DNA of 64,000 nt from Diorhabda sublineata (Eukaryota; Arthropoda; Insecta; Coleoptera; Chrysomelidae). Positions 48,485 to 60,905 of the stretch are shown here, piece after piece; the first letter of the stretch is position 1, and each line of letters starts with the position of its first letter. A program made the position numbers and the translations under genes. The notes under the pieces are model-generated. The model had not been told where the DNA came from, did not search any database, and was given only the letters and a program-made list of their open reading frames with translations. The stretch spans positions 5,833,001 to 5,897,000 of the forward strand of contig NC_079477.1 in NCBI RefSeq assembly GCF_026230105.1, written 5' to 3'.

Positions 48485-51400
48485 TTAAAATAAATTGGGC
48501 AGTACTTTCAGCATGGAAAACATGAATAGAAAACTTTGGATGGAATTACATTTGTCTTTAATTGAATTGTTGCACCCATCAACATCATCACAACTTTGAA
48601 CACATCCACGTACATACCTGTAAAAGTTACAAAGGTATTACTTTTGTCTATTGCTCATATTTCATATCCAGCTTCATTGAAATTGAATCATTCAATTTAT
48701 ATCTTACCAGTTCAAATTGCCGTTGCCAAGAATTGTTTACAAAGTAGGATACCAAACTTACCTATTCTCGTAATAAAAGCTACCACAATGAGACATTCTA
48801 ACAATTTCAGTATCTGTTGTCAATGTACCACTATCTAAAGCACACCCTCTAATTACAATAGTGTCTTCAGTATCATCTATAACCAAAATAAGCTTACATT
48901 ACTTTCGATATAGATAATTTGCATTATCATAAAAAAGCCGTTTTTTTCTTAACCTCCGATAGACTATAATTAAAAGACAAGTTCATATAAAACAATAATT
49001 TGATTAAAAAAAGATTGGTAGACTTATGATTACTTTTCGAACAGATTGAGACAATTGTCATATCTGTGGACAACCTTTCCAATACCTTATTTAAAGAAAG
49101 TTGCCGCCAATGTAGCCTAACCGTTCAGTAACAATAAAGTACAAAGCCTTGAAACTTCTGGAAATTCCGCAGACAAAGCAGTAATGGTGAATCTGCGGTT
49201 TCCTTTAATCATTCTGTTAAATCGTTGAAGCAGGTCATCTGAAAGGACAAATTTGCGTCCTTGGCTCCCTTCACCATGCACATCATTACGACCTTTAAAC
49301 TTTCGACACCCCATACACACGACTCATTCTCCGATATATTTCTGCAGCACTATGGCCTTCATTCTGAGGAGAACGAATCATACTTCGCAACTCAACAATT
49401 GGGAAGTTTGTAGTACGAGAGCGCCTATAGTATAAACCCGCTTTCTTCTGCCCGCATAGCGTCTGCACGGAGCGATCGGAGGTTGAAAAAAAAATGGCCC
49501 TCGTATATTAGAAATTCCAGCGTCAAATTTTTTTATTATGTTTTATACACTTTTATAAGAGGAAATATGATTTGTGAACTATAATGTACCAATATTTGGT
49601 GATTTATAAATGGATATTTGATATTCACGTTTGAAGATATTAAGCTTTTAATGTTGTCATTACCGTACCAAGACCGTTAAGCACATATGCCTTCTAATAG
49701 GCCCTTCGTTCCACACTTACAATGATCAAAGGCCGATCTGCTTTAAAAATCCTATCAGGCACCTTGGCTTGAACCTTTCAACGTCACTAGGCAAACTGTG
49801 AGATTTTCCCATATGTTTGAACCTCGCTCTCTCGCTCATGTGAGTACTGGGCACTCACAGATTACCTGGTCTGCAGTTTCTTCTTCCCCTATACACTGGG
49901 CCGCCCACAGGGGGGGGCAGATGGGGCACTTTGCCCCGGGCCCCCCATGCTGAGGGGCCCCCGAATCAAAGGAAAAATTATTATTATTTTTTTTTAGTCA
50001 ATTTATTGGATGTTTATAATATAAATTTAAATTCTCTATTGTTTAACAGCTGATGATGCATATTTGAAGTTAATATTTAAAATATTACAATACTTTATAT
50101 GTGGAGTGATAGAAAACTAATATTTTGTTGAATAACATTATATTATGTTCTGTTATAACGTATTTGTTGCTTTCACTCATCGTGACAAACTAGAGAAAAT
50201 TTCGAAGATAAAGTAAAAAGGCTTAGGAGGTAATCATAACTCGGAAAATGAATGAAAGCATTCTAGGAAAAATGCGAATTATAGGGAAGCGGCCTAGTGC
50301 GATTTATTGAAGGTTCTCTCCCCCTCTAATTACGATAAGCATATGAAGTTATTGAAAGTATCAAACACGGCATTTTTTCGATTTACCAAAGCTACCAGAT
50401 GAAGACATTGATTTATCAAAAATTTCAAATTATCGAAGTTCGAGTTATTGAGAGTCGGCTTTAACATAAAGAGCCTTTGGCTTCGGATTTTCACGGAACT
50501 TAGTTTCCGGTTTTCTGCATCCAGCTATCGAGCTCTCAGAATGTTATACAAAAAAATTTATGTTTTGGTCTGTATATGTTTCTTTAAAAATAAGCAGCTT
50601 TTAAATATTTACATACCTTAAAATTTTGTGATTGTTTTTCTCTAAGTTGTACTTTGCAATCTTTTTTAATAATTAAATTAAATATTGATTTCTCATTTAG
50701 AAGATATATATATATATATCAATAGAGTTGCTTTCTCAATGAAATGAAATAATCCTAGTCAGCGCTCGAGATATATAGAGACAAAAATGTAAATTTCAAT
50801 AAAAACCTAGTAACTAATAAGGTACAAAAAAATAGGTGCTTATTAATAGCAACCTTTAAGTTAAAACATTATTTGAAATATGTTCGATTTTGATTATGAT
50901 TCATTGGAGTAATGAAATTTCGATAATTATGCGACTAAAAAATTAAAAAATCAATTGGCAAAAAAATTACTTTTTCGCAGAATGATCCCCACCCCCTTCC
51001 CAGCACCATCAGACCCAAATGTAAACAGGGCCCACCGAGAGTCTCGGAGAGCCCGGGGCAAAAGCTGTCTCGGTCCGAGACAGCTTTTGCCCCGGGCCCC
51101 AGAAATCCTCCAGACGGGCCTGCCTATACATCGTCCGTGATGCCCATAAAATGGAGATGGAGTCTTAGGCGTGTTCGGTTAAAAGGTTAGTCCCAGTCAA
51201 ATTTCGCGCCTTTTTGAGTCAGATATTTACGTTTAATTTATATACGCAATGTATATATGTAGTCCAGAAATCTGAGATATAAATTATATAATATTCCTAG
51301 AAATCAACTGCAGCGTCGGGCTAGTAGCCACTGCCAAAAGATCTTCACATATAACCAAGGTTCCAAACTAGGGGTCTTCCCCTCAGGTTTTTAGGAATAA

Positions 51401-52500
51401 TTTTAGGGATTTTTATTTATTTTTTTGAATTTCCAATTAAGTAAAATACAAGTGTAATAGTATAGGCCCTGGGAAATAATTCAATGTCAATATGTATTTT
51501 TTAAAAAAAACAAAATCTGAAAAAAATAATTTAATACTTGAAGTTCGATAATTTATAAATAAAGAATTTAAAGAAATTATGTTGTTGAATAAACTTATTT
51601 ATTATTGTTTGATATTTATTATTTGTGCAATGATATTTTTAATGTATTATTCATTTAAAAATTTTCATTTATTTATTTTATAGAAAACAAAAGTGTTTTA
51701 GAAGAAATCTATAGTAATTGTGGAGATTTTAGGGGGTTTTGATTGGGGTTTTGGGGAGATGAATTTTTGAGATTTGGCGACACTGCTTATAAAAGAACTA
51801 TTTTACATCATGAGAAATTTAAGCTTAATAAGTTGATAAATTTTATTTTTTTCTGATTCTATCGAAATTCATTAGAAGGATATTACATCTTAAAGTTAAT
51901 TTGAAAATAATAACCTAGATATTTAAGTTAATATAAACTTCATATAAAATTACTTAATCTAGTCCTTTAATATAGGTTTTTTTCACATGTTTATCTATTT
52001 TTTATCCAATAAGAAATCTTTACTTTAAAATGAAACTATTTTTTTAATTTTAATTACAAAAAATCATCTTCACCAATTTGATCATTTCGACCACTTTCAC
52101 GTATATAGGCAACTAAAATTACACTTATAAGTGTATATACCTTAAAATGGTCTATAAAATAAATTTGTTCATATAATATAATAAATTATTAATTTAAATT
52201 CTATTCTGTAAATCTTACCGAACACTCCAGCAATTTTTATACAGGATGTGGCAGGAAATAGGCCGTTCCTTCCTTTTTTACCTCCCATACAAGGTGATTG
52301 ATAAATATCATTAGTAAAATTGTGGTGAAAAGGGTCCTCACATGGTATGAAATCGTTATTTATTGATATGCATTTGAAACAGTCAATGGAATGAACTTAA
52401 AATAAATAATAATTGTGCTTAAAATATCATTATCATTTGACTACTTACCAAAATTAAGAGGGTTATATAGTGAATAAAAAACTAGAAATAACTTAAACAT
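48485..52500 (-). CDS. Ly6/three-finger GPI-anchored-type protein, 4 exons, 158 aa
   Basis: Exons in gene order 52500-52449, 52395-52219, 48876-48762 and 48617-48485 join with GT-AG borders and phases 1, 1 and 2. The first exon gives a signal peptide (MFKLFLVFYSLYNPLNF). The mature part opens with CFKC, has ten cysteines in all, contains RGCALDSGTLTTDTEI, MSHCGSFYYENRYVRGC and ends with CDDVDGCNNS, the CN motif closing three-finger Ly6/uPAR domains. A hydrophobic C-terminal stretch (SFLFMFSMLKVLPNLF) is a probable GPI-attachment signal. Insect Ly6 proteins act at the cell surface in junction assembly, channel modulation or signalling; which applies here cannot be told. The 3.3 kb third intron is full of repeats. 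The start lies 244 bp from the divergent mRpS24 start. Confidence 0.92.
49085..49435 (-). pseudogene. Mariner-like transposase N-terminal remnant
   Basis: The minus strand reads MIRSPQNEGHSAAEIYRRMS, then a frame change into CRKFKGRNDVHGEGSQGRKF, LSDDLLQRFNRMIKGNRRFT and ITALSAEFPEVSR. This is the paired helix-turn-helix N-terminus of the SETMAR-like mariner group common in insects. The catalytic half is absent. It lies in intron 3 of the Ly6-like gene. Confidence 0.85.
49720..49900 (-). pseudogene. Non-LTR retrotransposon 3' end remnant
   Basis: The minus strand reads EEETADQVICECPVL, then THERARFKHMGK and ERFKPRCLIGFLKQIGL, the last part of I/Jockey-type ORF2 after its zinc knuckle. Little else remains. 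It lies directly beside the GC-rich element that begins near 49905. Confidence 0.75.
49905..51130. mobile_element. Possible non-autonomous DNA element with GC-rich ends
   Basis: A roughly 1.2 kb AT-rich body is bounded by unusually GC-rich blocks: GGGCCGCCCACAGGGG at the left and GGGCCCACCGAGAG through CAGACGGGCCTGCC at the right. TTGCCCCGGGCCCC occurs at both sides (49931 and 51087) and is also inverted at the right. No transposase is seen and a target duplication was not found. GC-rich ends of this type occur in hAT-like elements, but the assignment is tentative. It lies in the Ly6-like gene intron. Confidence 0.45.
51051..51097. repeat. Perfect 23 bp inverted repeat with 1-nt centre
   Basis: The 23 bp arm at 51051-51073 (starting GCCCGGGGCAAAAGC) is followed after a single T by its exact reverse complement at 51075-51097. 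It would form a very stable cruciform or RNA hairpin at the right end of the GC-rich element. Confidence 0.95.
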
Positions 52501-52744
52501 AGTTTACTGCGGAGGTGCAGTTTTATATTGTTGTTAGCAACTGCATAATATGTAGGTTATAGCTTTAAAGAAATAATCAATATTTTTTAAGGAAAATAGA
52601 AGAGGGATGTCCTACATATAAAGTTCAGTTCGCAAATTAGAAGAATTTTTCCTGACTGTTTATCAAAAAAGTATAGGCTCACTAACTAGAAGAATTCGTA
52701 AAATAACCTTACAAATAAATTTGTTTTTAAGAACTAGAAATAAA
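52501..52744. promoter_or_regulatory. Shared divergent promoter of Ly6-like gene and mRpS24
   Basis: The two start codons face away from each other with 244 bp between them, so both promoters and 5' UTRs must lie here unless further upstream exons exist. AGTTCAGTTCGC near 52620 contains an initiator-like TCAGT. No TATA box with convincing spacing is visible for either side. Confidence 0.6.
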
Positions 52745-53390
52745 ATGAGTTTATTAAGAAAAGTATTTAAATATCGTAAAAAATCGTCAAATAATTAATA
52801 GATTTTGTTCTAGGGTTTACTTCAATCTATAAAATCTCAAAGTAATATAGTCCGTGCCTTACAGACTAGTTCAGTTTGTCTTAAAACTCAATCAGGAAAA
52901 TACAAGATAACAACAAAAAAAGATTTTCCACTTACGTATGAAATGGCAAATCCTCCGTTTCAAATAGCTCACAGAAAATCATGGAATTCCTGGAATACAT
53001 GTTAGTTAAATATATTTTGTTTGCTATTAAACTGTTGAAAAGTGAAACTGGAAAGTATTTCTTCTTTTAGATCCATATTAAAATGACTTCTACCTTTTAG
53101 CAAACGTTGATGGAGGATTAAGACCGTCAGAAACTGCCGTAGAAGACATGTTCATTCGAAAATTTATGGTTGGTACTTGGCAAGGTTTATTTGCTAGCGA
53201 AGTCATTATTAAAAGGCAGCATAATATTATTCGTATAGCGGGTATTATAACAAGGAGTATACACCAAAGAAAAATGTACTTTTTAATCGGTTATACAGAA
53301 GAATTTCTAAGTTTTTGGTTACAGTGCCCGGTAAAACTAGAATTACAAACAATAGCTGACAAAAAAGAAATTGTTTTTAAATACGTATAA
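52745..53390 (+). CDS. mRpS24: Mitochondrial small-subunit ribosomal protein S24 (uS3m), 3 exons, 164 aa
   Basis: Exons 52745-52762, 52814-53000 and 53101-53390 join with GT-AG borders (phases 0 and 1) and end at TAA. The first exon is only six codons (MSLLRK), supported by its frame and by a donor and acceptor 51 bp apart. The N-terminus is a basic mitochondrial targeting region (to about residue 35, ...RALQTSSVC). The family core follows: PLTYEMANPPFQIAHRKSWN, LRPSETAVEDMFIRKFMVGT, SEVIIKRQHNIIRIAGII and YFLIGYTEEFLSFWLQCPVK. Length and sequence fit animal mRpS24, a component of the small mitoribosomal subunit. Poly(A) signal AATAAA at 53424-53429. Confidence 0.96.
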
Positions 53391-53449
53391 GTACCTTATA
53401 CTGTTAATTTTCTTTGTTATGATAATAAATGTATGATAAATATTGTATT

Positions 53450-56400
53450 TTTATTATTATGGTTTTTATAGTAAAAACATATTTTTTAATTATATCTTTT
53501 GAAGGGTGGGATGTACCCAGTTCCTAATTAATTTTCTTCTTTTTATCCCCAGTTCCTTCATTGTTCAATCTATTTCTAGATATCTCTTGCAGTTTTAGTG
53601 CATTTCTTTGTAAATAGAATTAATTAATTAATTAAATTAATCAAAATGTGATCCCATTGGTCAAATGACTTAGATCGATGTTAATAGACATTTATAGCTT
53701 TTCTTTAGCAAATGATTTGATTTTTCCAAATTGATATCAGCTCACCTGTTCTCTCTGTTTTGATATGATGGGTCAAATGGAATGACAAACTGAGACATTC
53801 ATTAAGTTCATTGTATTCTAACCCAAAATGCATTTATCAATAAATAAGTAAAATAGAAATCTCGAAACTTAATCACCAAGCTTACTAGGTACTAATAAAA
53901 AAATAAGTAAATACACCCTCACACTTTTCAATCACTCTCCAACTAACTGAACTGACTTATTTCTGTGAAAAAAGTTGGTGCTGCATCGATAACAGGGGAT
54001 GTAAATATTCATCTGATTTGAGTAGAATTAAATAGGAAGTAGAATTGAATGAATTCAAATGATCTGAGATTTCATGCAAAAAGGACGCAACTATTGGTCA
54101 ACGTTAAATGACCAAAGTCGTCAATTGGCTTCAATTCATTTCATTTGAGGTCACTTATTATTCCATAAACCAATTATAATGAGAATTTTCAAGATAAAAT
54201 GAGGACAAAACTATTAAATAAATTAAATTTTGGATATTTTTCATGTAAAGTTCCTTGTCTAAATTAAGAATTATTTATCAACTCTCTCCTGGAAAAGCAT
54301 GACCTATCCCACATTTTTTATAACTTCTTAAATAACTCTAATATTTACACTCTTCGCAGTTCTCTGAAGACTACGAATAGAATTTACGGTCCATTCTCAG
54401 TGCACGATATGGTCTTTAAATTTCCAAGCAGTAAAAATATAAAATTTGAATCAAAATTGAGTGCTTCAATTATCAAATTATAATCCTAAAATTTGGTCAG
54501 TATAAGTAAGTCTACAGTGTAAATAAAAATAAACCTGAACTATAAATAGATAGGACGTCGGATATTCACTAAAAAACAGGCTGAATACCTCTAGCCGCTG
54601 AGGTTTTCCCAACCTTAAGAAGAAGAAGAAACCTATTGTCATGAGAATTATAAAGAAATAATGAGAACAAAATTATTAAGTAGGCGAATTTATTGATATT
54701 TTTCTAGTTTTATTTTTCATGGAAACTTTTTATAAATTAAAATTTTTGTTAATATTTACTAATTGCCAACAGTAAAAAATGCGTTATTTCTCTCACTTTA
54801 AGAGTGCCACAAATTTTTTATACTTGTTTATATTATAGTTAAATAGTGTTTCCAGTTTCTATTTAATCTATCTGATGCTATGTCTACTAATTCATCTGTT
54901 TTTTTCTAATATGGATTCTTGTTTTATTTCGCTTTATACCCAAGTTCTCAATCTTTTTCGATATTCTTTCTAGATGCTACTTTACATTGTGTTTAGTTTT
55001 GTCTCATGCCTCGTAATTGTCCAATTTACTGCTGTCTAATAATGTTACAGCTATCGCATTTATATTTTCTGTCCCAGTTTTGTTTCATTCAATGTGTTTA
55101 AATTTTGTTGTATTTATTTACGCCAAACAGAAATTACAAATAGTTTGAAATACATTATTTGTTTATATACATTTACTTTAGAATGAAATTGATATTTTTT
55201 TCATTCAGCTAAAATTTTCAAAACTGAAATTAGATAGTTCCAAAACAGATTCAAGTAATCACAATAATCTATAAATCGAACAATTAAATTCATATATTGC
55301 CTCATTATCATGCTTCACTATGTTTTCAATGCAAAAATTATTTGCTAGAAATAAAAGAATTTACATTCAACTTATTGTATTTAAGTTGGTTATAGACTAA
55401 TGCTGAATAATAAGAATGTCTTTTGTATGATAAACTCATATTGTAAGTTTAAAATCACGATTGACCTCCTACAAATACTAACTATTTTAATTAACATACA
55501 AAATCTTGTGAAATGAGACAAGATTGACCAGAATAGTGAAGTCATGTACATAATTTATCAACAAGTCCCAATTTACAATGCCGTTACAGTTGGAAGTGCA
55601 ATCAATTTTGTTGAAAAACAACTATAAATTGCCAAAATTTCATTCTAAATAACTTTCAAATTAAGGCAAGCGGAGAATAGAAATACTGAACACAGTAGAA
55701 TCAAGTTCTCATCGTCAGAGACTGAATTTTATCAATATGATTGTTGTGGTAGTATAAGTTCAGTATGAATATCAACAGCGGTTCCAAAAAAATCTATCTA
55801 GAATTAGAGTATCTAGAAGTTGTTGAGGAATTTAAAATTCATGAAATATCTATTCATTTGCGAAGTACTAAACAATAGGGCTTTCTGGAAACTACGACCC
55901 TGGATTAGATAGATCACTCATCTGCTGATTGCGGCTACTAGAGCACAGAATGAGATTTTGATCACAATTTCCGAACGTCCCATTCAATTTCGGTAGAAAT
56001 TTCAAACTTACATACCCATAACAAACCTTTTTCGTGGGTTATTTTTCATAATATTTATTAAGTTGTTTAATAGATTCTAGATATTCAATAATTGTTATTA
56101 TAAATAAGCTATTTTTATATTGAAATGCCCAAAAGTATAAAAACCGCAAGCTTAAGTAACCAATCAATTACGCTGTTTATAAGAACTAATCTTAGGCAAC
56201 TATTTAAGAAGAATTAATTTTCAAAGTTCATAAAAAACATTGACACCTCGTCACCTGATCGCATTTACCTATTGATCCACCAGGGTAAAAACGGTCCGAT
56301 CCTATGATTCTGGATTAACTCCAAAGTTCCCCTGGAACTATCTTTAGCTCTAACTAATAGACCTTATAGAAATTAGCTTAATGCTCATTTTCTTATAGTT

Positions 56401-58260
56401 CTGATTTAAGCTTCGTCGTGAAGGTTATATCTGGATAATATGAAGTACTATAATTCATATCAACTATTTTATATTTGGATATTCATTGTGTTTTAAATGT
56501 ACCATAAACATTTTTTTTATAAGCTGTATTCTCGTTGTTTAGTTGCTTTTTGTTCCATAAACAAAAATATTCTAAAAGCATTCAACTTTTATGATTTTCA
56601 ACCTTCCCTCGTAACATAAATTCACCTTTTGTCCTGGAGACCGCTAATCGATGTAAAGCGAGCAACAGCTGACTCTCTTTTCTGAGGCGGAATACAAAAT
56701 ATGACATTCTTCTGTTTTACGTGAGAATGTGATTTTTGGTTAGTTTATTACAATCGTCCACTTGATTGATAGAAAAACATATAGCACTAAATAGGCAAAT
56801 ATTCCACTGACTATCACGTTTGAATAGATTGGCTTGTGTTCTGAATCCCCCACTTTTCGATTTAAAAAACGAAAGCTGTAGGACGCGATGTAAATACAAC
56901 TTAGATTTGAGTGTTGTTTTTAAATATTGTGATGTGAGAGAATCGTGACGTGATAGTTGCTAAATTGAATTATAAGGTTCAAAACACGTGTGTTTTATAG
57001 GTAAAGAAAAACTATTTTCGTGTTGAATGTAAATGTTTTGAAATTGAGCATGGTTTGTGGTCTACTTTTTGTGTAGATTTTTAATAAATACTTGCACATA
57101 GATTTGTAAATAACAGTTGTTAAGTGTTTTATATACATAATTACCATTAATATTTCGGATATATAATGTGTTGGACAAACGAAACTGATGCTTTAACAAT
57201 GCATTTCAATTTGATCAACGTTTTTTGACGATTTAATAATAAAAATACCCAAAATATGTCTATTAAAGTTTCTTTAGTTAATGGTAAATGCAGCTATGCA
57301 ATTTACAATCTAGCAAATGGATTTCTAATTACTAAACCAATAAAACATGTATACCTAATACTAATAAAAATCCAAATTTTGTTTAACTTGCGTTTTTATA
57401 GTCGTTACCTTACATTGTTAGATTAAGTTTGTGTTAAATTACAAACTTGCAGTACTAATTTTGGAACATTGTATTTTTAAATAATAGGGATTCCTAATAT
57501 TTTAAGTATTTTGTTCATATAATTTCTCAATAATTTCATCTATACATTATTTCATATTCAGTATCATATAGTAATTTGATGTTTGAGTTTACAAATATAC
57601 GTTACTAATCTAGCATTACTAAAGTCATGAAGTTGTGAAATAGATGATAAAAATTAACCTAAATTTGCATAGATGTCTACAACAATGGTATAAAATCCAA
57701 TTGTTTGGTTGTTTTTGCTACACGTATTTTTCCATTATACATAAGTCACCGTTTGTTTTCAAAACCTGCATGAATAAAATCTTTGGAATTCACATAATTT
57801 CGACAAAAATTATGAAGTAATTCTATTTGATACATACACATACTAATAGTGTTGGTAAACTAAAGTATTGGGAAATATTTTGAAGCGCATAGGTAAATAT
57901 TTTATTCACCAACTACCTTTGTAAATTTAATCATAATAAACTTATCTGGTCCACTTGATTCACTCTTCTAAGACTGGAAGTTATCATTGGTTTGCGTTGT
58001 AGTTAGTTTACTTTATAATAGAGGGCTGTATTATTATTTAAAAAAGAAGAAATTACATATTATACTGTAGGCCAAAAGTTTAAGATTACCTTAATTAAAG
58101 TGGGAAAATAAAATGCCAATAAAATATTGTTTTTAATCACACTGTTACATCATCCAATAAAATACCTTTTGACCATCAATATATTTGAAAAGCGTAGAGA
58201 AATATAAACAGTCTATGCTAAAAGGCTATAGTTAGCTAATAGATTTTTCATAAAATAATT
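53450..58260. other. Long AT-rich stretch without recognised features
   Basis: I find no exon, transposase remnant or clear repeat that I can support. A somewhat less AT-rich patch at about 56620-56900 (CTAATCGATG, GACGCGATG) could hold a 5' UTR exon or promoter of the downstream acyltransferase gene, but nothing confirms it. Confidence 0.4.
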
Positions 58261-58269
58261 CAACTTTTT

Positions 58270-58697
58270 ATTCTATCACTTTTTTCACAAGTCTTGGTAC
58301 AAAGACTACAATTAATGACGTTCCTATCAAGATTTTACCACAAAAGCTCAATAGGATTGGGATCCGGGCTCTGAAGAGGCTAAATCATGTTTAATAACAC
58401 CCCTTATGCATTTGGAATTTGGAACTGCGTTGAATGTAATTTTTTCGTTTTGAAACGAATAGTTCAAATTTCATTAAAATCGTGTTCAGTCCAATTTCGA
58501 TGGGCAAGTGCCCATTGTATCCCATTTTTCTTGTTTTGTGGCATTAGCAAAGGTTTTACAATGGCAACTCGACCATACAACTTGGCATCTCTCAGTCGAC
58601 GTTCTACTGTATTCAATGATAAAGGTTTAACTCTGGTTTTGTTTATTTCATCGCGGTTTTTTGGTGTCGATGTCCACATGCAAGCTTCGTGAAGCAA
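58270..58697 (-). pseudogene. Tc1-like transposase remnant with internal deletion
   Basis: The minus strand reads LSLNTVERRLRDAKLYGRVA, IVKPLLMPQNKKNGIQWALA and HRNWTEHDFNEI, then after a frameshift and loss of the central part WPLQSPDPNPIELLW and NLDRNV. These are the second helix-turn-helix region and the catalytic SPDLNPIE box of Tc1 transposases. It is a different subfamily from the copies at 9955 and 24510. Confidence 0.85.
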
Positions 58698-58734
58698 TGG
58701 TTAGTGCTACCCAAGTTCTTATAATGTGTCTGCG

Positions 58735-58960
58735 TCTAGGCCATACGTGACTTATTTGATGCCAAACCTGAAGCTAAATGTGACAACTGCAATTGCAAAT
58801 TGACCTTAAAACACATAATCGCAGAGTGTCCATCTTTTAACGCAGAAAGATCATCATCAAATCTACCACGAACAATATTTGAAATTTTAGGACTAAATAC
58901 AATATTACTAACCTCAAAAATTACCTCGATCATAAACTTAATTTAACAAATATCTGTAGA
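58735..58960 (+). pseudogene. Non-LTR retrotransposon 3' end remnant
   Basis: The plus-strand frame reads KCDNCNCKLTLKHIIAECPS, FNAERSSSNLP and FEILG: the zinc-knuckle Cys-x2-Cys ... His ... Cys tail that ends I-type ORF2. It stops soon after, as a 5'-truncated insertion would. Confidence 0.8.
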
Positions 58961-60115
58961 TAAAATACTAACATTTAACTTGTATTGTTAAAAAAAATCG
59001 ATAATAATCAGTATACGGTTGATGCGATTTTATAATAAAAAAAGGCATTTCATTGCTAATTTTGTGTGGTTTAATTTATGAAGGTAACTGTAACTAGCTA
59101 CAATTAAAAAGTAACCATCCCAACTCTGTTTATAACGAAAATTTTTTTTGCTAACTAATTACACTTATCAATCATGAAGCTAATACGGCAATTTCATTAT
59201 TAGATTTGTAGAAAAATTAACGATTTAGAAATTCTACTTTCTAAACATCGACAATTTGTTGCTAATTTTCATTATTTCATTCGGTTTATTAGCCCCATTT
59301 GGGAAACTGTATTTACACATGTTAATTAAAAAATACCTATTGAATTGAAAACCATTTAACATGTGTAATTTACACTAAAAATATTAATTATAGATATACA
59401 GTATTTTTCCATTATCTTTTTTTTAGAAGGAAAATATACATTGAATTTATCAACAGTAATGTGACAATATATGAGATAAATTATAACAAGATTAAACCCA
59501 TGTCAATAATCTTTAATATAAAAATAGACGCGACTTTCGTAATCGTTTTATCTTGCAGTAACTATCGGAACTTCAGAGAATGAATAAGTCGTGAAGTTAG
59601 TTTGCGATTGTCACAATTTTGAAGGTTACAATCTTTCTATAATATATTTCCTAGTCTCTCCAATTAATAACATTTACATCAGATTTACAAAAAAAAATGG
59701 TTTGGTGCGAAGAAAGCTTCTTAAATAGTTATCCATATTTAATTATTCATAAAAAATGGCAACATTGTAAAAACTTGTTTGGTTAAATACTGTTTTTTTA
59801 TTATCAAATAGCCATGCAATCGTTCTACAAGTGTTTGAAGATAAGCAGGTATATAGTATTTTTCTAATTTTAGTCAAACTAAAAATCATTATTTCAACCT
59901 GAGATTAGATACACGAAAAATCTAATAAATGCATATAAAATTTAGATATATAATTGATAATCTCCAAGAATTCAATATATAATAGCAAAATTTCAACATT
60001 ATTTTCTTCCTTCCTCAGATTTCACGATTTATGTTACTAATAATTTGAATTGACCTTCATCTAACTGTTTTTTCCGCTGTCTCTCTCACACGTGTTCAAA
60101 CTTCTACCTAACATA
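58960..60115. other. AT-rich intergenic DNA
   Basis: I see no gene or clear repeat in this stretch. Confidence 0.4.
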
Positions 60116-60117
60116 CA

Positions 60118-60560
60118 TATACGAGGGCTATTCCTTTTGTTACGCTCCTGCAAAGAATGGTTTATCTTTTAATATAGTCTCCATTGACGGTTCTTAGTAA
60201 AAACTGCGAACCATTGATTTACCGCATTTTCCGAAGAAGAACTTTTCATATCGAAATATTCTTTTAAGTTTTGAAAAAAAGCCTTGTGACAAAATCTGAA
60301 AAATGTTTAAACTGAGTTATTGCGGACATGTGACTATGGATGGCTGGGTTTCTTTTGTTACCTCACTTAATTTTGAAAATAAATTGGTATTATTGTGTCA
60401 CCTATCTGCAGAAAATCATCAATTGAATTGTTAATTCTTTTCTTGATGGATACTTTTTTGGGTCGGCCACTGAATGGCTCTGTACCCACGACCGATTCGG
60501 TAGACATTTTTTATTTGTGGTATATTATGGAGCCACTGATTTGGATCAATAATGCCGCGC
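60118..60560 (-). repeat. Possible mariner-type fragment
   Basis: ATACGAGGGCTATTCC at 60120 looks like the tip of a mariner-type terminal repeat with TA. On the minus strand STESVVGTEPFSGRPKK (about 60450-60510) resembles the linker before the second helix-turn-helix of mariner transposases. The rest is not readable, so this is tentative. Confidence 0.35.
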
Positions 60561-60905
60561 TGCGTTTCGCCCAGGCTATTCACGTGCTAATGACGCACTG
60601 ATCATTGTATTGGTTTACTATTGTTCTTCGATAAATAGACCTTAACGTCAAATTTACACTATTAAAGTGATTAAATCAACGTTGTGCTGTTCGGTTATTA
60701 ACTATTTCCCTTCGATTTTATATATTTTCCTTGCTGCCACGGCTAGGTTGCTTCAAATCGCACTCCAGATTATTTATTATAAAAACATACTGCGTCGTCA
60801 ATAGCCTAAACATGTTTGAATTGAGGCGTAGGAATTTTCATTTACTTATAAGGCAGCCTTGGTATTTATTGTTTTCTTGACAAAAGTGTTTGTATTATTT
60901 TTCAG

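Noticed and set aside
52530..52541. GTTGTTAGCAAC as an RFX X-box in the shared promoter
   Set aside because: The half-sites fit but the 1-3 bp spacer of a real X-box is missing; a chance palindrome is likely.
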